Source of the DNA: Streptomyces sp. NBC_00249
Lineage (GTDB): Bacteria > Actinomycetota > Actinomycetes > Streptomycetales > Streptomycetaceae
Length of the DNA stretch: 64,000 nucleotides
NCBI RefSeq assembly: GCF_026342355.1
Contig: NZ_JAPEMV010000013.1
Location: 40,001-104,000 of the forward strand
Reading direction: 5' to 3'
In this document: positions 41,812-52,168 of the stretch, piece by piece
How positions within the stretch are numbered: the stretch's first letter is position 1
How the letters are laid out: the number at the start of each line of letters is the position of its first letter
Notes under the pieces: generated by a model
What the model saw: the letters and a program-made list of their open reading frames with translations, nothing else
What the model was told of the DNA's origin: nothing
The model's database searches: none
Translations under genes and position numbers: made by a program

Positions 41812-42182
41812 GTCCCTGGCTCCTGTCGCGCGCCATTGCGTGACGTAGGTGGTGAAGGAAGGAAGGACGCAGCTCCGCCACGGGGCGGGCGTGTCCGTCC
41901 GGATTCGAGATCGACGCTATGTCGTCGGGAGAACCGACCGGGAGGGTTTCGGACACCATGTGAGGGTGAAGGTCCCGGTGGCAAGAACCAGCGAAGGCCC
42001 GGGCACGGTCGTGCGCCGGGCGCAGGTCGGGGGCGTCAGTGCCCCCGAGGACTATCGCGCTGATCACGGGTACCAGGCTATCCCCACCCACCCCCGACTC
42101 GTCACGAGCCGTATGTGTACAAATCCGGGGGTGGAACTTTGACACTCTGGACAGCGACGCGGCCGCCCGTCCGTGCAGGCTG
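41812..42182. other. 371-bp intergenic region upstream of NAD-GDH
   Basis: It holds the NAD-GDH promoter region (leftward) and the 3' flank of the HAD gene. No convincing gene is visible; short frames have poor bias. An A/T-rich stretch (about 42112-42143) could hold promoter elements. Confidence 0.5.
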
Positions 42183-42839
42183 CTATCCGGCCAGCTCCCG
42201 AGCTGTGGCGACGGCCTCCGCCAGGCTGTCGACGACGGGAACTCCGGCCGATTCCAGACTTGCGCGGCTGTGCGAACCGCCGGTGTAGAGCACGGCCCGC
42301 GCGCCCACGTGGGCGGCGGCGAGGGCGTCGTCCACCGCGTCTCCGATGAGGACCGTACGGGTGGCGGTCACACCGGAGGGCTCCAGTTCGGCCATATGAC
42401 GTACGAGGTGCCCCGCCTTACTGGTGTGCGAGGGGCCGGTACGCCCGTCGACGCGCAGGAAATGCCCGTCGATGCCGTGCGTCCGCACCAGCGGCACCAG
42501 CTTGTCGTGGGGCGCGAGGGACAGCAGGGACTGGGTGAGCCCGTCGCGCTGCCAGCCCTGGAGCAGCTCCCGGGCCCCTTCGGCGAGCCCGGCGTCGTCG
42601 GCGGCGGCCCAGTAGTGCCGGTGGAAGGTCTCGTCCATGACGAGCCACTCCTCCTCGGTGGGCAGCCGCCCCATGAGCCGCTCGTAGAACTTGGGCACCG
42701 GTACGACGTACAGCTCGCGGTACGTCTCCAGGGTGATCGGGGCGAAGCCCAGCTCGGCGAAGGAGGCGTTCGTCGCCGTCATCACGGCGTCGATGTCGTG
42801 CAGCAGGGTCCCGTTCCAGTCCCACACCAGATGGGTCAT
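42183..42839 (-). CDS. HAD-superfamily phosphatase (phosphoglycolate-phosphatase-like)
   Basis: The 218-residue hydrolase is complete: motif I DWNGTLLHD (nucleophile and general acid equivalents D/N with G-T), helical cap (~18-85), motif II SLLSLAP, motif III Lys in SHTSKAGHLV and motif IV LIGDAVDDALAA. The start MTHLVWDWNGTLLHD is the family pattern; ATG 42839 overlaps the TGA of the upstream small gene. Asn replaces Asp at the acid position (WDWNGTL), common in this subgroup. The substrate is a small phosphorylated metabolite, not identified. It is cotranscribed with the 168-residue protein. Confidence 0.87.
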   Translation of the reverse strand: MTHLVWDWNGTLLHDIDAVMTATNASFAELGFAPITLETYRELYVVPVPKFYERLMGRLPTEEEWLVMDETFHRHYWAAADDAGLAEGARELLQGWQRDGLTQSLLSLAPHDKLVPLVRTHGIDGHFLRVDGRTGPSHTSKAGHLVRHMAELEPSGVTATRTVLIGDAVDDALAAAHVGARAVLYTGGSHSRASLESAGVPVVDSLAEAVATARELAG

Positions 42840-43342
42840 TTCAGCAGCCCCGGGATCTCCTGGACGCCGAACCACAGCAGCTCGTGGTCCTCGGCGCCGT
42901 CGACGGTGGCACGGGCGTCGTCGTCACCGGCGTCGGCGGCCCCGATCGCGGCGGCGGCCGCGGCCACGTCCTCGCCCGCGTCGTCGGCGTCGGCGTGCAC
43001 GGCGGCGGCCACGGTGAGCCGGACGGCGGCGGCCAGGGTGACCTGCCCGAGGGTGGCCTCGTCGACGGCGGGAACGGCGGTGGCGGCCTTGTCGTCGACG
43101 TCGACGGCGACCACGACACGGCGGCGGGCCGCGCCCGCGTCGGCCGCGAGCAGCCGCAGGGAGGCCTCGGCGGCGCGACTGAGGGCCGCGTACTCCAGCT
43201 CCTCGAGGTCGTCGGAGACGTACCACTCGCGCAGCCCGGGGGTCACGGCGTACGCGCGGAGCGGGGCGGGCCCCAGCTCGCCCGCCTTGTGCGCCTCGGC
43301 GAGACCGGGGAGTGTCAGGGGGACGTACACGCGGATGGGCAT
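42836..43342 (-). CDS. Conserved actinobacterial protein (DUF6912-like)
   Basis: The 168-residue acidic, Ala-rich protein begins MPIRVYVPLTLPGLAEAHK. It has a short beta-rich N-terminus, VSDDLEELEYAALSRAAEAS and VVVAVDVDDKAATAVPAVDE, and ends DHELLWFGVQEIPGLLK. I associate it with the uncharacterised actinobacterial family DUF6912, from recollection only. It has no signal peptide or membrane helix. It overlaps the HAD gene by four bases, so they form a two-gene operon; function unknown. The extremely Ala/Asp-rich middle (DADDAGEDVAAAAAAIGAAD) may be a low-complexity spacer. Confidence 0.78.
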   Translation of the reverse strand: MPIRVYVPLTLPGLAEAHKAGELGPAPLRAYAVTPGLREWYVSDDLEELEYAALSRAAEASLRLLAADAGAARRRVVVAVDVDDKAATAVPAVDEATLGQVTLAAAVRLTVAAAVHADADDAGEDVAAAAAAIGAADAGDDDARATVDGAEDHELLWFGVQEIPGLLK

Positions 43343-43637
43343 GGCCGGCTGCTTTCGGTAGTCGGGAACGCCCTCAGGATACGACCGCCCCCGCCCGGCC
43401 CCATGGTGCGCCCGGCAGGGTGACCGCCCGGTACCCCTTCGGGCCCACGCCGCCCGCCCCACCGGCGTCCACCCGTGTCCCCACGCCCGGCCGGCGGCCC
43501 CCTGCGGCGGGCCCGCGACCACCCGGATAGGTGAACGGAAACCCCCTCCGCCACGCTCCGCCACGACTGGTTGCGCACCGTGAAGACCGGCCGTAGAACT
43601 CCCGCAACACGTCACCGGTCAGTTCGGGGGAATCGCC

Positions 43638-44105
43638 ATGAACACCACCACCACGCGCGCCGCGATCGGCGGCGAGGGCAGCCGCAGCAGGCCGTCCGGC
43701 CCGGGCCGGACCCGCCCGGCGGGCCGGCGCGACCAGCGGCGCCCGGCCGGCACCCCGCGCTCCCTGCGCCGGCCCGGCCCGCACGACTGGTTCGCGGAAC
43801 GCCTCCTGGCGGTGCTGAGCGGCCTCCGGCCGGTCCACTCGCTCCTGGGCCTCACGGTGGGCGAGGCGTACGAGCAGCTGGCTGCCCTGGCCCCCTCAGG
43901 CCCCCTCCGCGACCGCCTCCGCCCGGTCCTGCGCCACTGCGGCCGCTTCCACCCCGGCCCGGGCGTCATCGAAGCCTTCGCCCGCATCGCAACGGGCGAC
44001 CGCGTCTCGGCGATGGCCTTCCGCCTGGAACAGGGCCCCGACCTCCGCTGGCGCTGCGCAGCCATCGAAATCCACCCCCCGAGCACCCACCAAAAGACCC
44101 CCTGA
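43638..44105 (+). CDS. Rv3235-family protein
   Basis: The 155-residue protein has an Arg/Pro-rich, probably disordered N-terminus (~1-45) and a compact C-terminal domain: HDWFAERLLAVLSGLRPVHS, LTVGEAYEQLAAL, RDRLRPVLRHCGRFHPG and GDRVSAMAFRLEQGPDLRW. This is the pattern of the uncharacterised actinobacterial Rv3235 family, whose gene also lies near secA in mycobacteria. GGGGGAA precedes ATG 43638 by six bases. It is convergent with secA and separated from it by repeats and a strong hairpin. A link to protein export is suggested only by position. Confidence 0.75.
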   Translation: MNTTTTRAAIGGEGSRSRPSGPGRTRPAGRRDQRRPAGTPRSLRRPGPHDWFAERLLAVLSGLRPVHSLLGLTVGEAYEQLAALAPSGPLRDRLRPVLRHCGRFHPGPGVIEAFARIATGDRVSAMAFRLEQGPDLRWRCAAIEIHPPSTHQKTP

Positions 44106-44160
44106 CCCCACCCACGCCGCCACATCCACCCACGCCGCCACTTCCAGCCTCGCCGCCACT

Positions 44161-44298
44161 TCCAGCCTCGCCGGCGTTTGAGGCGCGGGGGTCCGGGGGC
44201 TGGCCCCCGGCAACGCACCCGCACCCGAACAACCACGCCGCCAAATCCAGCCCCGCCGGCGCTTGAGGCGCGGGGTCCGGGGCGGAGCCCCGGGAACG
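44161..44298. repeat. Two tandem REP-like repeat units plus short satellites
   Basis: Copies at 44161-44215 and 44246-44298 match the unit at 36703. Each has the TCCAGCC-CGCCGG-TGAGGCGCGGGG core and a GC hairpin. Immediately upstream (44115-44160) are three near-repeats of CGCCGCCACTTCCAGCCT-type sequence. They occupy the secA/Rv3235 convergent gap. Confidence 0.8.
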
Positions 44299-44320
44299 GG
44301 CCCCCGCCGGACATGAACGC

Positions 44321-44358
44321 GGCCGGGGCCGGACACCAATCGGTGTCCGGCCCCGGCC
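44321..44358 (-). terminator. secA terminator
   Basis: A perfect 17-bp stem (44321-44337 with 44342-44358) around the loop AATC, 23 bp beyond the secA stop. It can work in both directions for the convergent gene. Confidence 0.85.
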
Positions 44359-44380
44359 GACATACGCACCCCCAGCGGGG

Positions 44381-47173
<2,793 letters not shown>

Positions 47174-47413
47174 CGAGGTTTGTCTCCTTGCCGGTCGGGC
47201 CTGGGCACTGTTTCGTAACCGGGCACGGCAGGTGGTCCCCACCGCAACGGCCATCGTAAGCGAGGACGTGGTCACGCCGGGAGGTCCGCCGTATCCGCAG
47301 GGCACGGGCGCCCGGAATGAGAACGTACGGGGGATGCAATAGGTGCCGCCCCGCCACGCCGCTTCTGAAAAAAGTGCTCGCCCCTTCCGCATCCGAGGCA
47401 GCAGACTCCGACC

Positions 47414-48016
47414 ATGGAGCCCACCACACTGACCACGTCCCGCCTCGACCTGCGGCCCTTCGCGCCGTCCGACGAGGACGAGGTCTACGCCGCCGTCCAG
47501 GACCCCGACATCCAGCGCTGGACGATGGTCCCCTCCCCGTACGAGCGCGCGCACGCGAAGGCCTTCGTGAGCGAACTGGTCCCCGCCGGCTGGCGCGAGG
47601 ACAAGGCCTACAGCTTCGCCGTCCGCCTCGGCGCGGGCGGCCCGCTGGTCGCGGCGATCGGCGTCCACGTGCACGAGGCCTTCGGCTCGAACTCCTACGA
47701 GATCGGCTACTGGGCGGCCAAGGAGCACCGCGGGAACGGCTACATGACCGAGGCCCTGGACGCCGTCGCCCGCTGGACCTTCACCGAGCTCGGCGCCCTA
47801 CGGCTGGAATGGCGGGCCGAGGTCGGCAACGCGGGCTCGAAGGCCGTCGCCGAGAAGGCCGGCTTCCGCATCGAGGGCATCCTGCGAGCCTCCCTGCTCC
47901 GGGGTGACTCCGTGCGCGACGGCTGGGTCGGCGCGCTGCTCCCCTCCGACCTCGGCATGACCTCCCCGCTGCCCTACCTCCCCGCTCCCGGACCCGATGT
48001 CAGTGGCGCCGCCTAG
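47414..48016 (+). CDS. GNAT-family N-acetyltransferase (RimJ-like)
   Basis: The 200-residue protein opens TLTTSRLDLRPFAPSDEDEV. The acetyl-CoA site is SYEIGYWAAKEHRGNGYMTE (~94-113), followed by GALRLEWRAEVGNAGSKAVA and EKAGFRIEGILRAS. This is the RimJ/RimL subtype that acetylates N-terminal residues or small molecules. The C-terminal tail is Pro-rich. It is divergent from secA across 240 bp and just upstream of the YcaQ-like gene; their ends overlap if the latter starts at GTG 47997. Substrate unknown. It is one of three GNATs in the window, none closely alike. Confidence 0.86.
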   Translation: MEPTTLTTSRLDLRPFAPSDEDEVYAAVQDPDIQRWTMVPSPYERAHAKAFVSELVPAGWREDKAYSFAVRLGAGGPLVAAIGVHVHEAFGSNSYEIGYWAAKEHRGNGYMTEALDAVARWTFTELGALRLEWRAEVGNAGSKAVAEKAGFRIEGILRASLLRGDSVRDGWVGALLPSDLGMTSPLPYLPAPGPDVSGAA

Positions 48017-48026
48017 GCTGCCCACC

Positions 48027-49220
48027 ATGACCAGCAGCCCGGCCAGCACGCCGCAGCCGTCCGTGTCCCTGTCCGCCGACGAGGCCCGCCGCATCGCCCT
48101 GCGCGCACAAGGTTTCCTCGGGGCCCCCGACCGCCGGGGCGGGGTCCGCGGGGTGCTGCGGCACCTGGGCGCCGTACAGCTGGACACGATCTCGGTGCTG
48201 GCCCGCTCGCACGAGCTGATCCCGTACGCGCGCCTCGGCGCGGTCGGCCGGGACACCGTGGAGAAGGCCTACTGGAGCGACGCCCACGCCTTCGAGTACT
48301 GGTCGCACGCGGCGTGCATCCTGCCCATCGAGGAGTGGCCGCACTTCGCGTTCCGCCGCCGGGTCAAGCGGGCGCACGGCTACCGCTGGCACAAGATGAA
48401 GGACCGGGAGGGTTCCTGCGCCCTGGTCCTGGACCGGCTGAAGGCGGACGGCCCGCTCACCTCCACCGAGCTGGGCGGCGCGAAGAACGGCGGCCCCTGG
48501 TGGGACTGGTCCGAGACCAAGATCGCGGTGGAGTGGCTGCTCGACACCGGTGACGTGGTCTGCGCGGAGCGGCGCGGCTGGAAGCGGGTCTACGACCTCG
48601 CCGAGCGGGTCGTCCCCGACGCCCTGCTCCACGACGACCTGGACGACCGCGAGTGCCTGCGCCGGCTGGTGGCGCTGGCCGGGCGGTCCCTGGGCGTCGG
48701 TACCCGCGCCGACATCGCGGACTACCACCGCCTCAAGGGCGAGCAGTTCGACGCGGTCGTCGCGGACTCCGGGCTGGTCCCGGTGTCGGTCGAGGGCTGG
48801 GCCAAGCCCGCCTGGGCCGATCCGGCCGCGCTGGCCACGGCCCCCGCGGGCCGCCACCGCACCACCCTGCTGTCCCCGTTCGACTCGCTGGTCTGGGACC
48901 GCCCGCGCACCGAGCGGATCTTCGGCTTCTCGCACAAGCTCGAGGCGTACGTCCCCAAGCCCCAGCGGATCCACGGCTACTTCGCGATGCCGCTGCTGGC
49001 CGGCGGCCGGCTCCAGGGCCGCGTCGACCCGGCCCGCGAGGGCACCACCCTGGTGGCCCGCCAGCTGTCGCTGACCACCCCGAAGGCAGCGCCCGCCATG
49101 GCCCGCGCCCTGCGCGAGGCCGCCGAGTGGGTCGGCTGCGACGCGGTGCGCGTGGAGCGGGCCCAGAGCCCCGCCGAGGCGGCGGCCGTGACCTCCGAAC
49201 TGGCGGAACTGGGCGCCTGA
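48027..49220 (+). CDS. YcaQ/AlkX-type DNA glycosylase (HTH_42)
   Basis: The 397-residue protein of the AlkZ/YcaQ family removes alkylated bases or unhooks interstrand crosslinks. Helix-turn-helix-like repeats include LSADEARRIALRAQGFLG. The catalytic QxD motif is QLD in HLGAVQLDTISVLARSHEL (~40-55), consistent with the AlkX/YcaQ2 type. Later signatures are LLSPFDSLVWDRPRTERIFG and FSHKLEAYVPKPQR. ATG 48027 was chosen; GTG 47997 is a possible earlier start overlapping the GNAT end. Relatives confer resistance to azinomycin-like DNA crosslinkers, but no such cluster is visible here, so a housekeeping role is more likely. Confidence 0.87.
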   Translation: MTSSPASTPQPSVSLSADEARRIALRAQGFLGAPDRRGGVRGVLRHLGAVQLDTISVLARSHELIPYARLGAVGRDTVEKAYWSDAHAFEYWSHAACILPIEEWPHFAFRRRVKRAHGYRWHKMKDREGSCALVLDRLKADGPLTSTELGGAKNGGPWWDWSETKIAVEWLLDTGDVVCAERRGWKRVYDLAERVVPDALLHDDLDDRECLRRLVALAGRSLGVGTRADIADYHRLKGEQFDAVVADSGLVPVSVEGWAKPAWADPAALATAPAGRHRTTLLSPFDSLVWDRPRTERIFGFSHKLEAYVPKPQRIHGYFAMPLLAGGRLQGRVDPAREGTTLVARQLSLTTPKAAPAMARALREAAEWVGCDAVRVERAQSPAEAAAVTSELAELGA

Positions 49221-49252
49221 GCGGCCGGAGGGCCGGCCGGGGCGCCTAGGCC

Positions 49253-50011
49253 CTAGCGGATCTCGAGGATCTTCTCCCGCATCGCGTACACGACGGCTTC
49301 CATCCGCGAGTGCAGCTGGAGCTTCTCCAGGATGTTGCGCACGTGGTTCTTCACCGTGTTCTCGGAGATGAACAGCTGCTTGGCGATGTCCCGGTTGTTC
49401 ATCCCGGTGGCGACCAGCTTCAGGACCTCCAGCTCCCGGTCGGTGAGCCGGGGCGCCGGTACGAGCCGCCGCTCGTCGGTGCGCTGGATCATCGACTTGA
49501 ACTCGGTCAGCAGCTTGGAGGCCATCGAGGGGCTGATCTGCGACTGCCCGTCCGCGACGGCCCGGATGGCGGTGGCCACCTCGTCCGTGGAGATCTCCTT
49601 CAGGAGGTATCCCGTGGCGCCGGCCTTGATCGCGTCGTAGAGGTCCGCCTCCTCGTCGCTGATCGTCAGCATGATGATCTTCGCGGAGGGGGCCACCTCC
49701 TTGATCGAGGTACAGGCCTCGATCCCGCCGCGCCGGGGCATCCGCACGTCCATCAGCACGATGTCCGGCAGCAGGTCGGCGGCCTTGTCCACCGCCTCCG
49801 CACCGTCCCCGGCCTCGCCCACGACCTGGATGTCCTCCTCCTGCGCGAGGACGATCTCCAGCCCGCGCCGGAAGAGGGCGTGGTCGTCGACCACGAGCAC
49901 CCGGATGGGCTCCCCGGCCGGCTCGCCGGCCCGTTCCCCCGCCGTCGCCCGCTCCGCTTCCCGACAGCTCGCGCCGTCGTCACCGCGCACCGGCCCGAAG
50001 CTGTCCGCCAT
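49253..50011 (-). CDS. NarL/FixJ-type response regulator (orphan)
   Basis: The 252-residue regulator has a ~35-residue acidic extension, a receiver domain (~36-155) with VLVVDDHALFRRGLEI, phospho-acceptor D88 in IVLMDVRMP and Lys in GYLLKEIS, then a LuxR-type helix-turn-helix (~190-245; LTDRELEVLKLVATGMNNRD, ISENTVKNHVRNILEKLQLH). No sensor kinase gene is adjacent, so it is orphan in this window. AGGGGGAGGAACG precedes ATG 50011, a strong ribosome site. It lies between the YcaQ-like gene and hpf. Streptomyces carry conserved orphans of this type; the stimulus is unknown. Confidence 0.9.
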   Translation of the reverse strand: MADSFGPVRGDDGASCREAERATAGERAGEPAGEPIRVLVVDDHALFRRGLEIVLAQEEDIQVVGEAGDGAEAVDKAADLLPDIVLMDVRMPRRGGIEACTSIKEVAPSAKIIMLTISDEEADLYDAIKAGATGYLLKEISTDEVATAIRAVADGQSQISPSMASKLLTEFKSMIQRTDERRLVPAPRLTDRELEVLKLVATGMNNRDIAKQLFISENTVKNHVRNILEKLQLHSRMEAVVYAMREKILEIR

Positions 50012-50202
50012 CGTTCCTCCCCCTGCATGTGCTGAGCTGCTGGGCCAATCCGGCGGAGTCGGCCGCCGCTTGACTGCCCGCCATGATTCCATGCCCGCAC
50101 CTCCGCACGGAGGTCCAGCGCAGCCCGTCTGGCTCATACGGGCCGGTAGCCGCCAGTACGAGCCACAAAGGAGTGAGTACCGGCCACGACGCCTCGCACA
50201 AG

Positions 50203-50239
50203 TGCCCCCGCGGAACGCCGGAGACGTCCCGCGGGGGCA
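50203..50239 (-). terminator. hpf terminator
   Basis: TGCCCCCGCGG (50203-50213) pairs with CCGCGGGGGCA (50229-50239) around a 15-base loop, 13 bp after the hpf stop. It prevents read-through into the response-regulator promoter region. Confidence 0.8.
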
Positions 50240-50251
50240 ACGGACGAATGA

Positions 50252-50947
50252 TCAGCCGCCGAGCGCGCCGCCCGCGCCTCCGGCGTACTCGTCCGAGGTG
50301 GACGCTCCGTCGGAGTTCAGGTGGACGACACCGTAGTCATAGGCGTGACGGCGGTAGACGACGCTGGGCATCTTGGTCTCGGAATCCACGAACAGGTAGA
50401 AGTCGTGGCCGACCAGTTCCATTTCGTACAGGGCCTGGTCGAGGGACATGGGTCCGGCGGAGTGGGTCTTCTCGCGGACGATGAGGGGGCCTTCGCCCTG
50501 CACTTCGAGGGAACCGATCCGGCGGATCGGGACAGCGCCCTCGACTTCCTCGCCGACCGGTTCGCCATTGGCGTTGAGCTGGGCGACGCCCGGCACCACG
50601 TCGGCGACCTCCGCCGCCGAGAGCCGGCCGCTGCCGCGGCGGGTGAAACGCTTGTCGTGCTGCTTGCGCAGCCGGGCCTCCAGCTTGTCCTGAGCCAGGT
50701 CCAGCGCCGCGTACGGGTCGGCGGCGGCGGCCTCGGCACGGATCACCGGGCCCCGCGAACGCAGGGTGATCTCCACGCGGTCGGAACGGTCGGCCTGACG
50801 CGGGTTGTGCTCCTTGGACACCTCGACGTCCAAGCTGATCACCTTGGCGTCGAGCTTCTGGATCCGCTCGGGATTCAGCTTCTCGGCCACGTGCTTGCGG
50901 AACCGCTCGGGCACCTCGGTCTTGCGGCCCTTGACGACGATGTCCAC
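50252..50947 (-). CDS. hpf: Long-form ribosome hibernation-promoting factor
   Basis: The 231-residue HPF dimerises 70S ribosomes into 100S particles in stationary phase. The N-terminal S30AE domain (~1-105: MDIVVKGRKTEVPERFRKHV, SLDVEVSKEHNPRQADRSD) is joined by a flexible linker to the C-terminal dimerisation domain (~170-215: PMSLDQALYEMELVGHDFYL, FVDSETKMPSVVYRRHAYDY). The Gly/Ala-rich tail is short. ATG 50947 has GGAG upstream by about ten bases. The upstream 353 bp to comF hold its promoter, probably stress-responsive. Single gene. Confidence 0.95.
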   Translation of the reverse strand: MDIVVKGRKTEVPERFRKHVAEKLNPERIQKLDAKVISLDVEVSKEHNPRQADRSDRVEITLRSRGPVIRAEAAAADPYAALDLAQDKLEARLRKQHDKRFTRRGSGRLSAAEVADVVPGVAQLNANGEPVGEEVEGAVPIRRIGSLEVQGEGPLIVREKTHSAGPMSLDQALYEMELVGHDFYLFVDSETKMPSVVYRRHAYDYGVVHLNSDGASTSDEYAGGAGGALGG

Positions 50948-51300
50948 GCAGAACTCCGTTCCCGGAGAGCCTCACCTCGTGCGGCGAAGCGTCTCCCTTT
51001 CGCACCAGACCCCGGTGAACACCGGAGCCTCGGACTTGGCGACTTTCACCTCCTCCTCCCCCATCGGCAAGATCTACATCCCACCGACTTCGGAGTAGAG
51101 AGACACACCCTCTGACACGAAGATTCCAAAACGGGCGGACTGGTGCTCCGATACCTGGGGCCCAAGGATCGCCAGTTCCTCACAACCGAACATATCTCTC
51201 AAAGCCGGTTGTCGGCACCCGCTACCGGAACATACCTCCGTTCAGGTGGCTGTTCCCTCTTACTACCTGCAACGTTGCGCATTCCCCAGCAGTTCCAAAT
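50948..51300. other. 353-bp region upstream of hpf
   Basis: It holds the hpf promoter and leader. The stretch is less GC-rich than its surroundings and contains the comF-like gene's stop at its right edge. I see no conserved gene; a 30-codon minus-strand frame (51064-50972) lacks a ribosome site and was rejected. No clear sigma-factor consensus is claimed. Confidence 0.5.
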
Positions 51301-52104
51301 CTATTCACAAGATTTTTGCCCTGTACGAGTTGCCGACCGGATCCGTCCGTACGAACCTGCCTCCACGAACGACTCCGCCGGCGCCGCCACCACCGCGGCC
51401 GCCCCCACCCCCAGCCCGGCCGCCCGCAGCGCCCGCGCCGCCTCCGCCAGGGTGGCCCCGGTCGTGATCACGTCGTCCACCAGCACGATCCGGGCCCCGG
51501 CCGTCAGCCGCGCACCCCCCGGGCACACCTCCAGGGCCCCCGCGAGGTTCTCCAGCCGCTCCCGGGCCCCCAGGCCCGCCTGGTCCGCGACGGCCCGGCG
51601 CAGCCGCAGTACGGGCGCCACCCGCGCGGCCGTACCGGCCCGGCGCAGCCGCCCCGACGCGGCCAGGGCGATCCTGCGCGCCGGGTCGTGGCCGCGCGCC
51701 CGTACGGTCCGCCGCGCGGACGGCACCGGCACCAGCGCCAGCTCCCCGTCAGCCCCCACGGCCCCGCCGCCCCCGGCCCGGCCGGTACCCGCCTGGAGTA
51801 CCGCCGCCGCCAGGGCGCCCCCGAGCGGACCGGCCAGCGGCAGCGCCCCGCGCTCCTTGTGGGCCAGTACGACGGCCCGTACGGCCCCCTCGTACCGGGC
51901 CCCCGCGCACACCGCCGGCAGCCCCTCAGGCCCCGCCCGCCGCGCCCGCCGCACGTCCGGGCGCACCGGCCCCGCCCGGGCGCCGCTCAGCGCCGCCCGG
52001 CAGCCCGCGCACAGCACCTGCCGCGCCGCCCCGCAGCCCGCGCAGCCGGCCGGCAGCACCAGCCCGGCCAGCTCCTGCCACCACTCCCGCGCACATCCCC
52101 GCAT
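51301..52104 (-). CDS. ComF-like phosphoribosyltransferase
   Basis: The 267-residue protein has an N-terminal zinc finger (CAGCGAARQVLCAGC, residues ~18-32) and a phosphoribosyltransferase fold with the PRPP loop IVLVDDVITTGATLAEA near residue 210. The ComF family takes part in DNA uptake in naturally competent bacteria; in Streptomyces the role is not known. ATG 52104 (MRGCAREWWQELAGLVLP) was chosen from family alignment; the frame is open farther upstream. It sits 64 bp downstream of lpqB in the same direction, so it may be the last gene of the mtrA-mtrB-lpqB transcript, as in other actinobacteria. Confidence 0.85.
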   Translation of the reverse strand: MRGCAREWWQELAGLVLPAGCAGCGAARQVLCAGCRAALSGARAGPVRPDVRRARRAGPEGLPAVCAGARYEGAVRAVVLAHKERGALPLAGPLGGALAAAVLQAGTGRAGGGGAVGADGELALVPVPSARRTVRARGHDPARRIALAASGRLRRAGTAARVAPVLRLRRAVADQAGLGARERLENLAGALEVCPGGARLTAGARIVLVDDVITTGATLAEAARALRAAGLGVGAAAVVAAPAESFVEAGSYGRIRSATRTGQKSCE

Positions 52105-52168
52105 CCGTCCACGGTGACGGGGACGCGACGCCCCCGCGACCCCTGTGGACAACCGCCCGCGAGCACGC

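Noticed and set aside
50972..51064. 30-codon upstream ORF in the hpf leader (minus strand)
   Set aside because: No ribosome site, no conserved features, and weak codon bias.
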